From Kalmanozyma brasiliensis GHG001 (lineage: Eukaryota > Basidiomycota > Ustilaginomycetes > Ustilaginales), in the NCBI RefSeq assembly GCF_000497045.1, contig NW_015961948.1, forward strand, positions 496,001 through 560,000: a stretch of 64,000 bases of DNA. Reading direction: 5' to 3'. Below the pieces are notes generated by a model, which saw only the letters and a program-made list of their open reading frames with translations, searched no databases and was not told the DNA's origin. Shown piece by piece: positions 39,681 through 47,954 of this stretch (position 1 is the stretch's first letter; each line of letters begins with the position of its first letter). A program made the translations under genes and the position numbers.

Positions 39681-41873
39681 CTACGAAGGCCTAAGCGAGC
39701 GACCGAGCAGGCATCGCAGCAGCATACTGGGAACTTCAAAGAGCCCGCCAACGTGCTGGCCGTAGCCTTCAAAGATGTCGCCGATCGCCAAAGGTCGAGA
39801 ACGCAAGCGGAAGCAACCCGTTTGCAATCCGTCTGCGCCGGCTTCCCGTCCGCTTTTCACCGTGCTTGCAGGGTCGAGCTCCTGCAGCCAAACGCCGGCC
39901 GGGAGACGATGAGGATCCTTGATGCGAAGCATGAGAGCAAAGAGCGGCAGGTGATTGAGCAATCCCAAGCAAGTCTCTACGATCCCTGACTCGAAAGCAA
40001 CCACGACAAAGCGGATCAGTCCGAATGCGAGGTAGTACACATAGACGGTCGGGGAAAGGAACGCAACGAGCGTGAAGAGCAGCGTTCCAAGCAGGAGCTG
40101 ATCCAGCTCGTAGCTCGCATCGTCCAGACGACCGCCTCGCAGTGCATTCCGCTTCTTGCCTCGAAAAATGTTGAATAGCGAAGAGAGCACGTATATGAAA
40201 GCGCGCAGCGTCCTGAACGACAAGGTGTAGAATACGGTGATGTGCAGCGTGCAGATCGAGATTAAATCTTGCATCATGCACAGCACCATCGTCACTCCCA
40301 TGAAGCGACCTGTCAGGGCAATGACCACGATCACGGTGTCCAGACGCGGAAGGATGTGGAGAAGGCCTTGCGAATGCCACGTGCTGGTGAGCGAAGAGTA
40401 GGCATCGCTGAAGAAGAGCGACAGCTCTGTGTTGAGCTTCAGTCCCGCTGGCCAATTCTCGAGCCAAGAGAGAAGCCACAAGACGTAGTCGAGCAGGTAG
40501 CGATCCGCCAGTGCACGTCCTATCGTCGCGAGCAGCGACTTGTTCTGCAACAGTAGTACGCTGACTGCATGCCCGAGGATGATGTCGTTGGCGATGAGCC
40601 AGACCGCATTCCAGAGTCCGATGTAGGGCGCAGCGATCTCGTTGATCGGGAGCTTCTGTTTCTTCCGGAGATAGCGTAAGCGCGACGCCAAGCGCGGCGC
40701 AACGACGAGCTGCGAGATGCGCACATCGAGTTGCCGCGCACTCGCCGAGATCGTGACGAGCCTTACCGGAGGAGCCGTCGACTTGCGTGGTCTTCGATCC
40801 ACGCCTTCGATCATGACGGCTGGCTCCTTCGCAGTGAAGAGCGGTCGTCGGAGTAGCCTTTGCACAGCAAGCGCGGTCGAAGTCACAGCGTTGCCGGCGC
40901 TTGGGATGAAGCCGGGGCGATCGTTGCGTATGGCAAATCGACGCTGATCGACGACCGCGCCTTTGCCGATCTCATTGCTCTTGGATGGACCAATGGATGC
41001 GCTGAGTCGGCTGCGAATGGTTTGCAGTCGGTTGATCAGGTCGATGGCATTCCGCAACGACGTGCCTCGAGGCAATTGGCCGTCCTGCGTGCGCACGCTA
41101 CGAAACGAGCGCCAGTGGACTGGGTCCAGCGAGAGCAACTGCAAGAACTTATTCTGCAGTACCGACGGGGCAGAAGCCGCGGCCATCATTCGAGTGTACG
41201 CGGGCAAGTCTGTGTCAGGCAGGAGTAGCGCGCTCGCAGCAGAGACGAGCTTCATACCCGAGACAGGCGCAAGGCGAAGCGATTCGAGCGCAAAGTACTG
41301 TAGCATCCGTGAGTTGGGCACGGTGTAGACAATCACATTGACCGCGCACGAAGCGATGGTCTGGCGTCTTGCGTCGACGCCCGCTTGGCCTTCGGCGTTG
41401 TCAGAGCCAGTGAAGTGGACAGAGACAACATTCGGGAGGTGGTCGGCCGATGACATCCGCGAGACCGTTATCCAGATGCTGCTGCTATCGGGCAAGACAG
41501 GATGGCGGGTCCCACCAACATCGCCATTCGCCCGCACAAAGCCGACGGTCGAGAGTCCGTTCGACTCGAGCTTATTCGAAGCTTGGACAAACGCGTTGGC
41601 CGAGAGCGTGCCGAGGACAACAACGGCTGCCTCGTAAGGGTGGCCGCAAAGGACTTTGCCGACCAGAAGCCTGGCTGACTCTGCGTCCGCCTGCTCGGAG
41701 CGGACATGGCCAGGTTCGACACGTGACAAATCGACCAGCTTGTCAGGCCAAAAGACAAGACAGCTGTCGATCCCAGCGACGTCAAGAGCTGTTCCGGCAG
41801 AGGTCGCATGGTCATGCCCGAGTCCGAGAGACTGTTCGTGATTACGATTGTGGAGATCTTCAAAATGGTGCAT
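39681..41873 (-). CDS. GPI1: GPI-anchor biosynthesis protein Gpi1/PIG-Q
   Basis: Subunit of the ER GPI-N-acetylglucosaminyltransferase, which starts GPI anchor synthesis by moving GlcNAc from UDP-GlcNAc to phosphatidylinositol on the cytosolic face. The product has 730 residues. A divergent N-terminal half (1-400) precedes the Gpi1 core (about 420-660): YIGLWNAVWLIANDIILGHA, a WPAGLKLNTELSLFF block (the most conserved part of PIG-Q), TVIVVIALTGRFMGVTMVLC and FRGKKRNALRGGRLDDASYE. Five to six hydrophobic segments are clear. Length is near that of yeast Gpi1. The start at ATG 41873 yields a hydrophilic leader; no later ATG looks better. Confidence 0.93.
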   Translation of the reverse strand: MHHFEDLHNRNHEQSLGLGHDHATSAGTALDVAGIDSCLVFWPDKLVDLSRVEPGHVRSEQADAESARLLVGKVLCGHPYEAAVVVLGTLSANAFVQASNKLESNGLSTVGFVRANGDVGGTRHPVLPDSSSIWITVSRMSSADHLPNVVSVHFTGSDNAEGQAGVDARRQTIASCAVNVIVYTVPNSRMLQYFALESLRLAPVSGMKLVSAASALLLPDTDLPAYTRMMAAASAPSVLQNKFLQLLSLDPVHWRSFRSVRTQDGQLPRGTSLRNAIDLINRLQTIRSRLSASIGPSKSNEIGKGAVVDQRRFAIRNDRPGFIPSAGNAVTSTALAVQRLLRRPLFTAKEPAVMIEGVDRRPRKSTAPPVRLVTISASARQLDVRISQLVVAPRLASRLRYLRKKQKLPINEIAAPYIGLWNAVWLIANDIILGHAVSVLLLQNKSLLATIGRALADRYLLDYVLWLLSWLENWPAGLKLNTELSLFFSDAYSSLTSTWHSQGLLHILPRLDTVIVVIALTGRFMGVTMVLCMMQDLISICTLHITVFYTLSFRTLRAFIYVLSSLFNIFRGKKRNALRGGRLDDASYELDQLLLGTLLFTLVAFLSPTVYVYYLAFGLIRFVVVAFESGIVETCLGLLNHLPLFALMLRIKDPHRLPAGVWLQELDPASTVKSGREAGADGLQTGCFRLRSRPLAIGDIFEGYGQHVGGLFEVPSMLLRCLLGRSLRPS

Positions 41874-42601
41874 CTTGACGATGACAGTCTACCACGACCT
41901 GGAAGCGGTGCGTGGCGGACACGAAGCTGCAGAAATGGATAAACCGTGCATCTGGGAGGGATGACCAGCTAAATCTGCAAGCGCAGGGAGAAGCGAAGTC
42001 GATATGATCAGCACTCGGAACAGCATCCAGGATTGATAAGCTGCAGCTGCGTCTTCCATGTGATCAGCCAAAAATAGGCAATAAAGTGATTGTCCTCTGA
42101 CCCTCTGGGCTGATTCGGCCCAGAGATATATCGGATCAGGTCTGTGAAAGTGTTTTTCATCCTGTAAACATGGGGAGGGCTTTGGAGCCGCTCCTGCAGG
42201 TGTAATATGCTGCAAGGTGGGAGAGAAACTTACTCTGTGACGTGATGTGAAGAGAATTGAGCGAACGTGGATGAGATGTGATAGTTAGGAAGGAGGAGGA
42301 GGAGGAAGAGACTTGAATCTTCTGATTTTGCGTGCACAGACGGGCGCCAAATCTTCTTTTCTGGTGCGCTGCGCAGCGCACGAAAAAACTCGAAAAACTT
42401 CGGAAAGTGATCCAGCAATCTGCTCTAACACTCTTGCGAAAAAATTGCACACCGTCATCATGGACAGTCTCTTTGCTCATCGTCGTCAAGGATCCTTCCC
42501 ACGATGGTGATGAACCTGACTTGTCTTTGTTCTCGACACGAGGCAAAGTACGTCACACTGTGTCTGCTCTGAAGTTCATTGATGCGAATACGAAGTCTAG
42601 A

Positions 42602-42755
42602 GCGCTGCCGCAGCATCGCGAGCGCAGACGAGGCTCGAATCGATACGCTTGGCTTCATTTCGCGAGCTTGCAAGCTTCTTGTCCGTCTTGATGACGGTCC
42701 GCGCTTGTCTTGTCAGACCTCTCGTGTATCAGCAGCCAATCAGAGTGCGATCCGT
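42602..42755. repeat. duplicated upstream segment, copy 1
   Basis: About 150 bases align collinearly with 44313-44465. Shared blocks include GCTCGAATCG at the same offset (31 bases from the start of both copies), CTTGG-CTCATTT and, about 130 bases in, AGCCAATCA with a CCAAT box. The copies lie 744 and 560 bases before the start codons of the 11-residue-repeat gene and the first secreted-protein gene. Confidence 0.6.
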
Positions 42756-43112
42756 TTGTGAACGGAACGTGATTTCCCACGGCGGGACAGCTCAAGCTCC
42801 ATGCTGCGCCTCCCGAAATGAGACTGTCCTGGCACAGCGGCGACTGCAAAGTCAGAAGCTCGCAACGCCAAGGCTTTGTACGCTTGACTGTCTTCTTATC
42901 AGTAGCTTTCTGCGCAGCTGCGCGGCAAAACAGCAAAGAGATACTGTCGCCATGCGTGGCTGGACGGAGGGGCATCGAAAGGGTCCACTCTGCGTGCAGC
43001 TCGAGTCAGAGTGTGCTCACAGCTCAGCCGGAGAAGGGCCATGCGGTGTCGTCAGCGTTCCTCGTCCTCCTCTGCAGCAGTGCTGAAGCACATCAGACCA
43101 GATAAGGCAGGA

Positions 43113-43119
43113 TATATAA
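43113..43119 (+). promoter_or_regulatory. TATA box of the 11-residue-repeat gene
   Basis: TATATAA lies 233 bases before the ATG; the leader intron (43256-43335) shortens the mature leader. Confidence 0.5.
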
Positions 43120-43345
43120 TCCCGCCGTCAACGCCTACCCCTTCCCTTCCATTCTCCTTCTTCCCATATCGGCGTACTTAGCCACCGTCGACATCAATTA
43201 CTACAAGCATCCAACGACCACCTGTACATCCGCCAACTCACCGCTTCCGATCAAGGTAAGGCAGCTATTCATTATCTGCAGATTTACGAGCAAGAACACT
43301 TCCACTGACATCACTGCTCTTGGTCGTCATTCCAGCTGGACCACC

Positions 43346-43861
43346 ATGTCTCCTTCTTTCAAGAAAGCCGACACTGAGGCCACGGGCGACGCCGAGACCG
43401 AACACGCAAGCGCTCCTAGCCCTTCTACCCAGGTCACTCAGTCCGCTTCCGCTGAAGCTGAAGCTGCCAAGCCGTCTGTCGAAGACACTTCCGCCACTAA
43501 GCAGGACATCAAGGTCGCCGAGACCACCCCTGCCGGCACCACCAAGCTTGCCGACGCTAACTCTGCTGATGCCTGCAAGCCTGCCGACAATACTCCTAAC
43601 GACGCTTGCAAAGCCAATGAGACCACTCCTACCGATGTCTCCAAGGCCATTGAAGCCGCTCCCACCGATGCAAGCAAGATAATCGAGGCTGCTCCCGCTG
43701 ACGCCTGCAAGGCGCAGAATGCTCCTGCCGCCGAGACCCCCAAGGTCGTCGAGCCTACCACTGCTGCTGCTCAGCCCGAGACTGCTTCTGCCGATAAGGC
43801 TGCCGACGTGGTCCCGGAGCAGAAGGAGTGCTGCGGCGCTGCCACTTCGTGCAAGGAGTAA
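43346..43861 (+). CDS. hydrophilic protein with five 11-residue repeats, unknown
   Basis: A 171-residue Ala/Thr/Pro/Asp-rich protein without signal peptide or hydrophobic segment. Five consecutive 11-residue units occupy residues 74-128, with pattern x-D-A/V-C/S-K-x5-P (ADACKPADNTP, NDACKANETTP, TDVSKAIEAAP, TDASKIIEAAP, ADACKAQNAPA). The C-terminus is KECCGAATSCKE with three Cys. The 5' leader has an intron (GTAAGG at 43256, CCAG ending 43335) and the gene has a strong TATA box. Eleven-residue repeats recall LEA and hydrophilin stress proteins, but the motif is not a canonical LEA one. The family is unknown to me. A decayed copy of its end lies at 46608. Likely a highly inducible gene; function open. 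Confidence 0.75.
   Translation: MSPSFKKADTEATGDAETEHASAPSPSTQVTQSASAEAEAAKPSVEDTSATKQDIKVAETTPAGTTKLADANSADACKPADNTPNDACKANETTPTDVSKAIEAAPTDASKIIEAAPADACKAQNAPAAETPKVVEPTTAAAQPETASADKAADVVPEQKECCGAATSCKE
43565..43729 (+). repeat. 33-base coding minisatellite, five units
   Basis: Five in-frame 33-base units encode residues 74-128 of the hydrophilic protein. Units are diverged at DNA level but keep the Asp, Lys and Pro positions. Confidence 0.75.
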
Positions 43862-44312
43862 GCCTCCTCACTCTGGCCCTCTTCAACACCAGTCGTGATT
43901 CGTCGTTTGCCGCTCGATCATGCCTTGGGTGGAATCAAGGCTTCCGTTTCTGGCACCTCTTTCATGGACGTCCCCGAGTCGTCACAACGCTAGGCGCTCG
44001 TAGATGTCCATTGCTTCCGTCTGTATGTCCAACTTCATCCCCCTTTTTCTTCAGCTTCTGTCTTGCCGTTCATCGTCATAGACGTTTGTTCCAGTCGCAC
44101 CACTCGATCTCCTTATCACCTTTTCACAATGTCATCTTTTATACTCCCATCGCTCAGAACGATGTGCGCGAGTGTGGACCATCAAAGTTGACGAGGACGA
44201 GCGAGCATGTCTGTGCTATCTCAAAGATCACCAGACGAGCAGCAGATGCGTCATGAAGGAAAGTCCCATGACCTCTGACTCTGGAGCTCACCGACGTCGG
44301 AGTGAAAGTTTG

Positions 44313-44465
44313 AGCGCCAGCGCAGCAATGTAAGGTCGGACGGCGCTCGAATCGTCGGGCTTGGCCTCATTTTGCAAGGTTGCATGTTGCGCCTCACAGT
44401 CCGGTTCAGAGATTCGATCGGAATGTGACGCTTCGAATCCTATTCAGAAGCCAATCAGGCTGAGC
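44313..44465. repeat. duplicated upstream segment, copy 2
   Basis: Partner of 42602-42755; see that entry. It lies upstream of the first secreted-protein gene. Confidence 0.6.
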
Positions 44466-44710
44466 GTTATACATAAGCGGAACCCGGCCCTCACGCTAGA
44501 TTCGCGCAAGCTCCATCCTACGCATGTCCAGATGCGATGCTCCAGCAGGGTAAGGTTCGAGACCACGCCGTAGTCCCAGGTTCGAAATGTCTCGTCCGCC
44601 TCAGGTGTCAGTGCCAGAGAGCCAGGGCATCAGCAAAGCAGTCTCATTTGACTGCGTCTGACAGCAGAGGGGCTTCTGCCACAGGTAGACGCACGTACAC
44701 GTACCATGTC

Positions 44711-44718
44711 TATATATA
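44711..44718 (+). promoter_or_regulatory. TATA box of the first secreted-protein gene
   Basis: TATATATA lies 162 bases before the ATG, followed by a TC-rich leader. Confidence 0.55.
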
Positions 44719-44872
44719 GCGTCTGTCCATCTCGTCTTCCTCGAACACTTTATATTGCAAGTCTTCATCCGACTGCCTGTCTTGCCTCACCGTTCTGTTC
44801 AGCCACCTCTGTCTTCTTCTCTCGATCCACCGCGCCCAAGCCGTACCTCATCAAACCGTGGACCCCTTCAAG

Positions 44873-45298
44873 ATGAAAGCTCTCTTCGCGGCCCTCCTGC
44901 TGGCTTTCGTCATTGGCAGCGCCAATGAGTCTGAGAAAGTAACCGCCGAGGAAGTATCCGATGGCTATCAAACCATCAGAGACCACGCCAAGAAACACTC
45001 TTTTGTCGCCATTCGACGCAATGAGGATGGCACATTCGAAGGCAGGAAGTCTACTGGTCAAATCCTCCCCGTCAACATTCAGATTGAACCCCGGATCCTG
45101 GCCGAGATGAAGATACGCGATGCTCGCATCGCAGAGCAGCTCTCAAGCAAGTCAACCGAGCCCAGAAAGCAAAAGTCGATCGAACCAGAAGGCTGCGATA
45201 ACTCGGTATGCTCATTCGAGCACGACACTTGCCAGACATTTCCTGGCTGCAGAACGTGCTGGAACAACATTCCAGATACAGTTGGCTATTGCATCTGA
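44873..45298 (+). CDS. small secreted Cys-rich protein (effector candidate), paralogue 1
   Basis: A 141-residue protein. The start at ATG 44873 gives a textbook signal peptide (MKALFAALLLAFVIGSANE, cleavage near 18-20). The mature N-terminal module (about 22-90) carries KVTAEEVSDGYQ, EDGTFEGRK and PRILAEM blocks shared with the next gene. A linker (TEPRKQKSIEPE) leads to a C-terminal domain with six Cys at 108, 113, 120, 126, 129 and 140, spacing C-x4-C-x6-C-x5-C-x2-CW-x9-C, suited to three disulfides. There is no homology I can name. Tandem, secreted, Cys-rich and TATA-driven genes of this kind are typical of smut effector clusters, but host-induced expression is not shown here. Confidence 0.8.
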   Translation: MKALFAALLLAFVIGSANESEKVTAEEVSDGYQTIRDHAKKHSFVAIRRNEDGTFEGRKSTGQILPVNIQIEPRILAEMKIRDARIAEQLSSKSTEPRKQKSIEPEGCDNSVCSFEHDTCQTFPGCRTCWNNIPDTVGYCI

Positions 45299-45786
45299 CT
45301 AGACTTCATCCCGCTACATCCTATTGCGATGTGTGAGCCAATAAAAATGTTGTGCGCATCGTTTCGAATAGCTCTTAAATCTTGAAGGTGCATCGCTAGC
45401 GAAGAGTACGAGAACAAATGATAGTTGGGATGATGAGTCGGACAACCAGGATCAATTCGGCGCAGAGAAACGATGCGCAGATCCAGATCGTTTCATCTCG
45501 AATCCACAAGTCAAAGAATGGGGGAAACGGTGGGACCAGAGCCTCGAGGTGGGCGCCAACCTAAACGCCGGCTAGGCCCGAGTATGCTGGAGTTTCCCTT
45601 TAACCCTCCGGTATGTTCCTCACTTCCACCATCCAGACAGCTTCGTTCCCCTCTTTTGAAGTCAGATGCTCGCTCACGCTGTCGTGACAAGAGCCGCACT
45701 CGACCAAATATTAAAGGCCAGGAACCGTCAACGTCAGCCGCCATCTCTCACCACTTCGACGTACCACGCCGGCTGACCTATCCAAG
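45299..45786. other. intergenic region between the two secreted-protein genes
   Basis: This is 3' flank and promoter. An AAATATTAAA stretch near 45708-45717 could serve as a weak TATA element; the leader is CA-rich before ATG 45787. No gene is seen. Confidence 0.5.
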
Positions 45787-46422
45787 ATGAAAGTCATCTT
45801 CGCGGCCCTCCTGCTGGCTTTCATTATTGGCGGTACTAACTCATGTGAGAAAGTAACCGCCGAAGAGCTCTCCGATTGGTACCAATACGTCAGAGACTAC
45901 GCCGAACAACACTCTTTGACGGGCATGGGGATCAAGGAGGATGGCACATTCGAAGGCAGGAAGACTCCCGGCGAAATCGTCCCCGTCGACTTTCAGCTAC
46001 CACCCCGGATCCTGGCCGAGATGCAGAGACGCCAAGCTCGCTTCCTAGAGAAGCGCTCAAACAAGTCGCCCGAGCCCAGAGAGCGCGAGTCGATCGAGCC
46101 TCAAGGCTGCAATGACTCGGAAGTTACCGACGAAGAACTCTCCCATTGGTATCAATACGTTCAAGACTACGGCGACAAACACTCTTTGAGGGCCATGCGA
46201 TACAGAGAGGATGGCACGTTCGAAGGCAAGATGACTAGTGGCGAAGTCCTCCCCATCGACCTCGAGCTACCACCCCGGATCTTGGAAGAGATGCAGAGAC
46301 GCCAAGCTCTCATTATGCCGGAGCTCGAAAGGTCGGCCCTGGAGCTCGAAAAGTCGGTCCTGGCTCAGGTCGAGTATTTCAGAGAGCACAGGTCATTCGA
46401 ACCCAAAAGCTGCGGTCAGTAG
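45787..46422 (+). CDS. secreted protein, paralogue 2, with duplicated module and early stop
   Basis: A 211-residue protein with a signal peptide nearly identical to its neighbour (MKVIFAALLLAFIIGG). The N-terminal module is present twice, about residues 23-87 and 113-174, offset by 90 residues (VTAEELSDWYQYVRDY and VTDEELSHWYQYVQDY; EDGTFEG and PRIL-EMQRRQA in both). The frame ends with TAG at 46420-46422, right after the first Cys (209) of what should be the Cys domain. Beyond it, in the same frame, Cys codons at 46426, 46447, 46465 and 46474 keep exactly the paralogue's spacing. The product as annotated is therefore a truncated form, unless the TAG is read through, polymorphic or a sequence error. 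Confidence 0.75.
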   Translation: MKVIFAALLLAFIIGGTNSCEKVTAEELSDWYQYVRDYAEQHSLTGMGIKEDGTFEGRKTPGEIVPVDFQLPPRILAEMQRRQARFLEKRSNKSPEPRERESIEPQGCNDSEVTDEELSHWYQYVQDYGDKHSLRAMRYREDGTFEGKMTSGEVLPIDLELPPRILEEMQRRQALIMPELERSALELEKSVLAQVEYFREHRSFEPKSCGQ

Positions 46423-46500
46423 GGATGCCAATTCGAGAACGACATTTGCCACACGATTTCTGGCTGCCATCAATGCTGGGCTACCATCCCAAAAGGTTTG
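46423..46500 (+). pseudogene. Cys-domain remnant in frame after the TAG stop
   Basis: This is continuation of the paralogue 2 frame. Four Cys codons (46426, 46447, 46465, 46474) followed by a Trp codon match Cys113, 120, 126, 129 and Trp130 of paralogue 1. The last Cys of the paralogue (140) has no counterpart; similarity is lost after about 46491 and the frame runs open to 46773 through unrelated sequence. Confidence 0.65.
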
Positions 46501-47222
46501 GCTAGTGCAGATGAATTGATGCACCTCTCGTATCATGAAGAGTTTCAAGCACCTCTCGTGCCCGTCACGTCTCCCTCTGGCGCTCATGATAGGCTGCTCG
46601 TACCGACAAGGCTGCCGACGGGGTCCCGGAGCAGGAGTACTGCTGAGCTGCTGTATCGTGGAGAAAGCAACCTCGCTTTACCCGGTAACAGTCAGACGCC
46701 CTTGTTGGCGCTAGAAAGATGTCCAATGCTCCTGTCCGTCCATGTCGTATTCCCCCCTCCTTTTCGTTTCTAGTTTCTGTCGTGTCGTTCATCGGCATAG
46801 ACTTTCTGTTTGAGTCACATTCCTCATCTCCCCTCACCCTCTCCGCAATTCATATGTTCAATCCCTCTCACAACCTCAGACAGCATGTGATCGTGAAGAT
46901 CTTCGACACAGATTACGCAAGCGACTTTGCGAAGCGGTGTGAGACAGCGACACGAAGAGATTGAGGAGCGCGAGCTTCACCGAGTGGCATCCGCGTGACA
47001 AGGCTTTGAGGAGCTAGTGTGGGACACCAATAATCGTGGTGGGTCCCACACCAATCTTAGACCCGGCGCGAGGCCGACTCAGCCAAGCCTTTCCGAGCCT
47101 TCGCTCCAATCTTTCATCTTGCATCGCGCTATTCATCTCATCAGATCAATCATCTCTTCACTCTGGTAAGGGTCTGTCTGACACGAGTCAGCATTCATCC
47201 TCGGCATCGCAGAAGGAACAGC
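46501..47222. other. intergenic region with a gene-end relic
   Basis: Apart from the relic at 46608-46860, this is upstream sequence of the Zn2Cys6-like gene. A short direct repeat GCACCTCTCGT occurs near 46519 and 46551. No gene is recognised. Confidence 0.45.
46608..46860 (+). pseudogene. decayed copy of the 3' end of the 11-residue-repeat gene
   Basis: The start matches codons for residues 151-163 of the 43346-43861 gene (GACAAGGCTGCCGACG, GGTCCCGGAGCAG), with a stop after a single Cys pair position. The 3' flank is also shared: the stretch around AGATGTCCAATGCT and CGTTCATCGGCATAGAC matches 44001-44120. No start or repeat region is present, so it is a fragment, not a gene. Confidence 0.65.
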
Positions 47223-47954
47223 ATGACTCGCGAAGCAAGCAAGACATGGCACAGCGGCTTCAGCGAAGCTGCTGAGCTCAAGCGAACCACTCAAATAGAC
47301 AGTAACGAATCTCCAGTTGCTTCTACCTCGGTCTTCATTCAGGACGCAAAGCCGGCCTCTGATGAAGCTGCAACCGCCATTGCGCAGAAAGGCGCCAAGG
47401 AGCGTCCACGTTGCGAGTTCCAAGATGCAGTGTCGACCTCTACCGCCGGCTCTGACAGCGCCACTGTCGCGGCCACCGACGAAACCGATTTTGACGCGCC
47501 AAGCTTCCGCATTGGCGGTAGTGCCTACGTCTCTCGCATGTTCCTCATCCCAGCTGCAGCCAACAACGATCGTTCGAGCGAGGACCACTTTCCCGCGGAG
47601 GGACAAGATCTGGAGCCCGGCTTCGTGCTCCCTCCTCATCCCTGCGACCGATGCCTTGCCAGCAACAAGATCTGCACCATTGGAAACGGCAAGACCATCC
47701 AGGGTCTCGATCGTGAGGTTCCCGATGCGAGATGCGACTGCTGCACGTTGCTGGGCGGGAAGTGCTCGCTTCGCAGGGAAGGACCATTGACCGAGGAAGA
47801 ACAACAGGCGCTTGCCAACGTCCAGTGGCGCATGACAGCCCTTGAGGAAGCCGGCCAGAACGGGAAGTGGAGCGAGGAGTACTGCTATAGGGTAATGCTT
47901 AGGCTTGCTTACGAATACTGCGATTGCCTCGCCGACTACGCCTTGTATTCCTGA
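47223..47954 (+). CDS. protein with a long-linker Zn2Cys6-like cluster
   Basis: A 243-residue protein without signal peptide or hydrophobic segment. The first 135 residues are acidic and disordered. Six Cys follow the exact fungal binuclear zinc cluster half-patterns: Cys141-x2-Cys144-x6-Cys151 and Cys171-x2-Cys174-x6-Cys181 (an extra Cys is at 173). The linker of 19 residues is longer than the 5-12 usual in Gal4-type proteins, and the basic residues normally between the first Cys are few (CDRCLASNKICT). The tail (about 188-243) is helical with more Cys. It may be a DNA-binding or zinc-binding regulator restricted to basidiomycetes. The pattern is seen directly; DNA binding is not assured. 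Confidence 0.7.
   Translation: MTREASKTWHSGFSEAAELKRTTQIDSNESPVASTSVFIQDAKPASDEAATAIAQKGAKERPRCEFQDAVSTSTAGSDSATVAATDETDFDAPSFRIGGSAYVSRMFLIPAAANNDRSSEDHFPAEGQDLEPGFVLPPHPCDRCLASNKICTIGNGKTIQGLDREVPDARCDCCTLLGGKCSLRREGPLTEEEQQALANVQWRMTALEEAGQNGKWSEEYCYRVMLRLAYEYCDCLADYALYS

Larger units (their letters stand above)
41874..43345. other. intergenic region at the left edge of the accessory cluster
   Basis: This contains the GPI1 promoter and, from about 42600, upstream sequence of the 11-residue-repeat gene, including a segment duplicated at 44313, a TATA box and a leader intron. Nothing else is recognised. Confidence 0.5.
43862..44872. other. intergenic region of the accessory cluster
   Basis: This holds the 3' flank of the 11-residue-repeat gene (43862-44160, partly duplicated at 46700-46860) and the upstream region of the first secreted-protein gene, with duplicated segment copy 2 and a TATA box. 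No further gene is seen. Confidence 0.5.

Noticed and set aside
43565..43729. Possible CRISPR-like or noncoding repeat array
   Set aside because: The five units are in-frame 33-base coding repeats without spacers, in a eukaryotic gene.
44553..44563. GGTTCGAGACC, an exact tRNA B-box consensus
   Set aside because: Flanks do not pair to form T or acceptor stems and no A box lies at the right distance, so it is not a tRNA gene.
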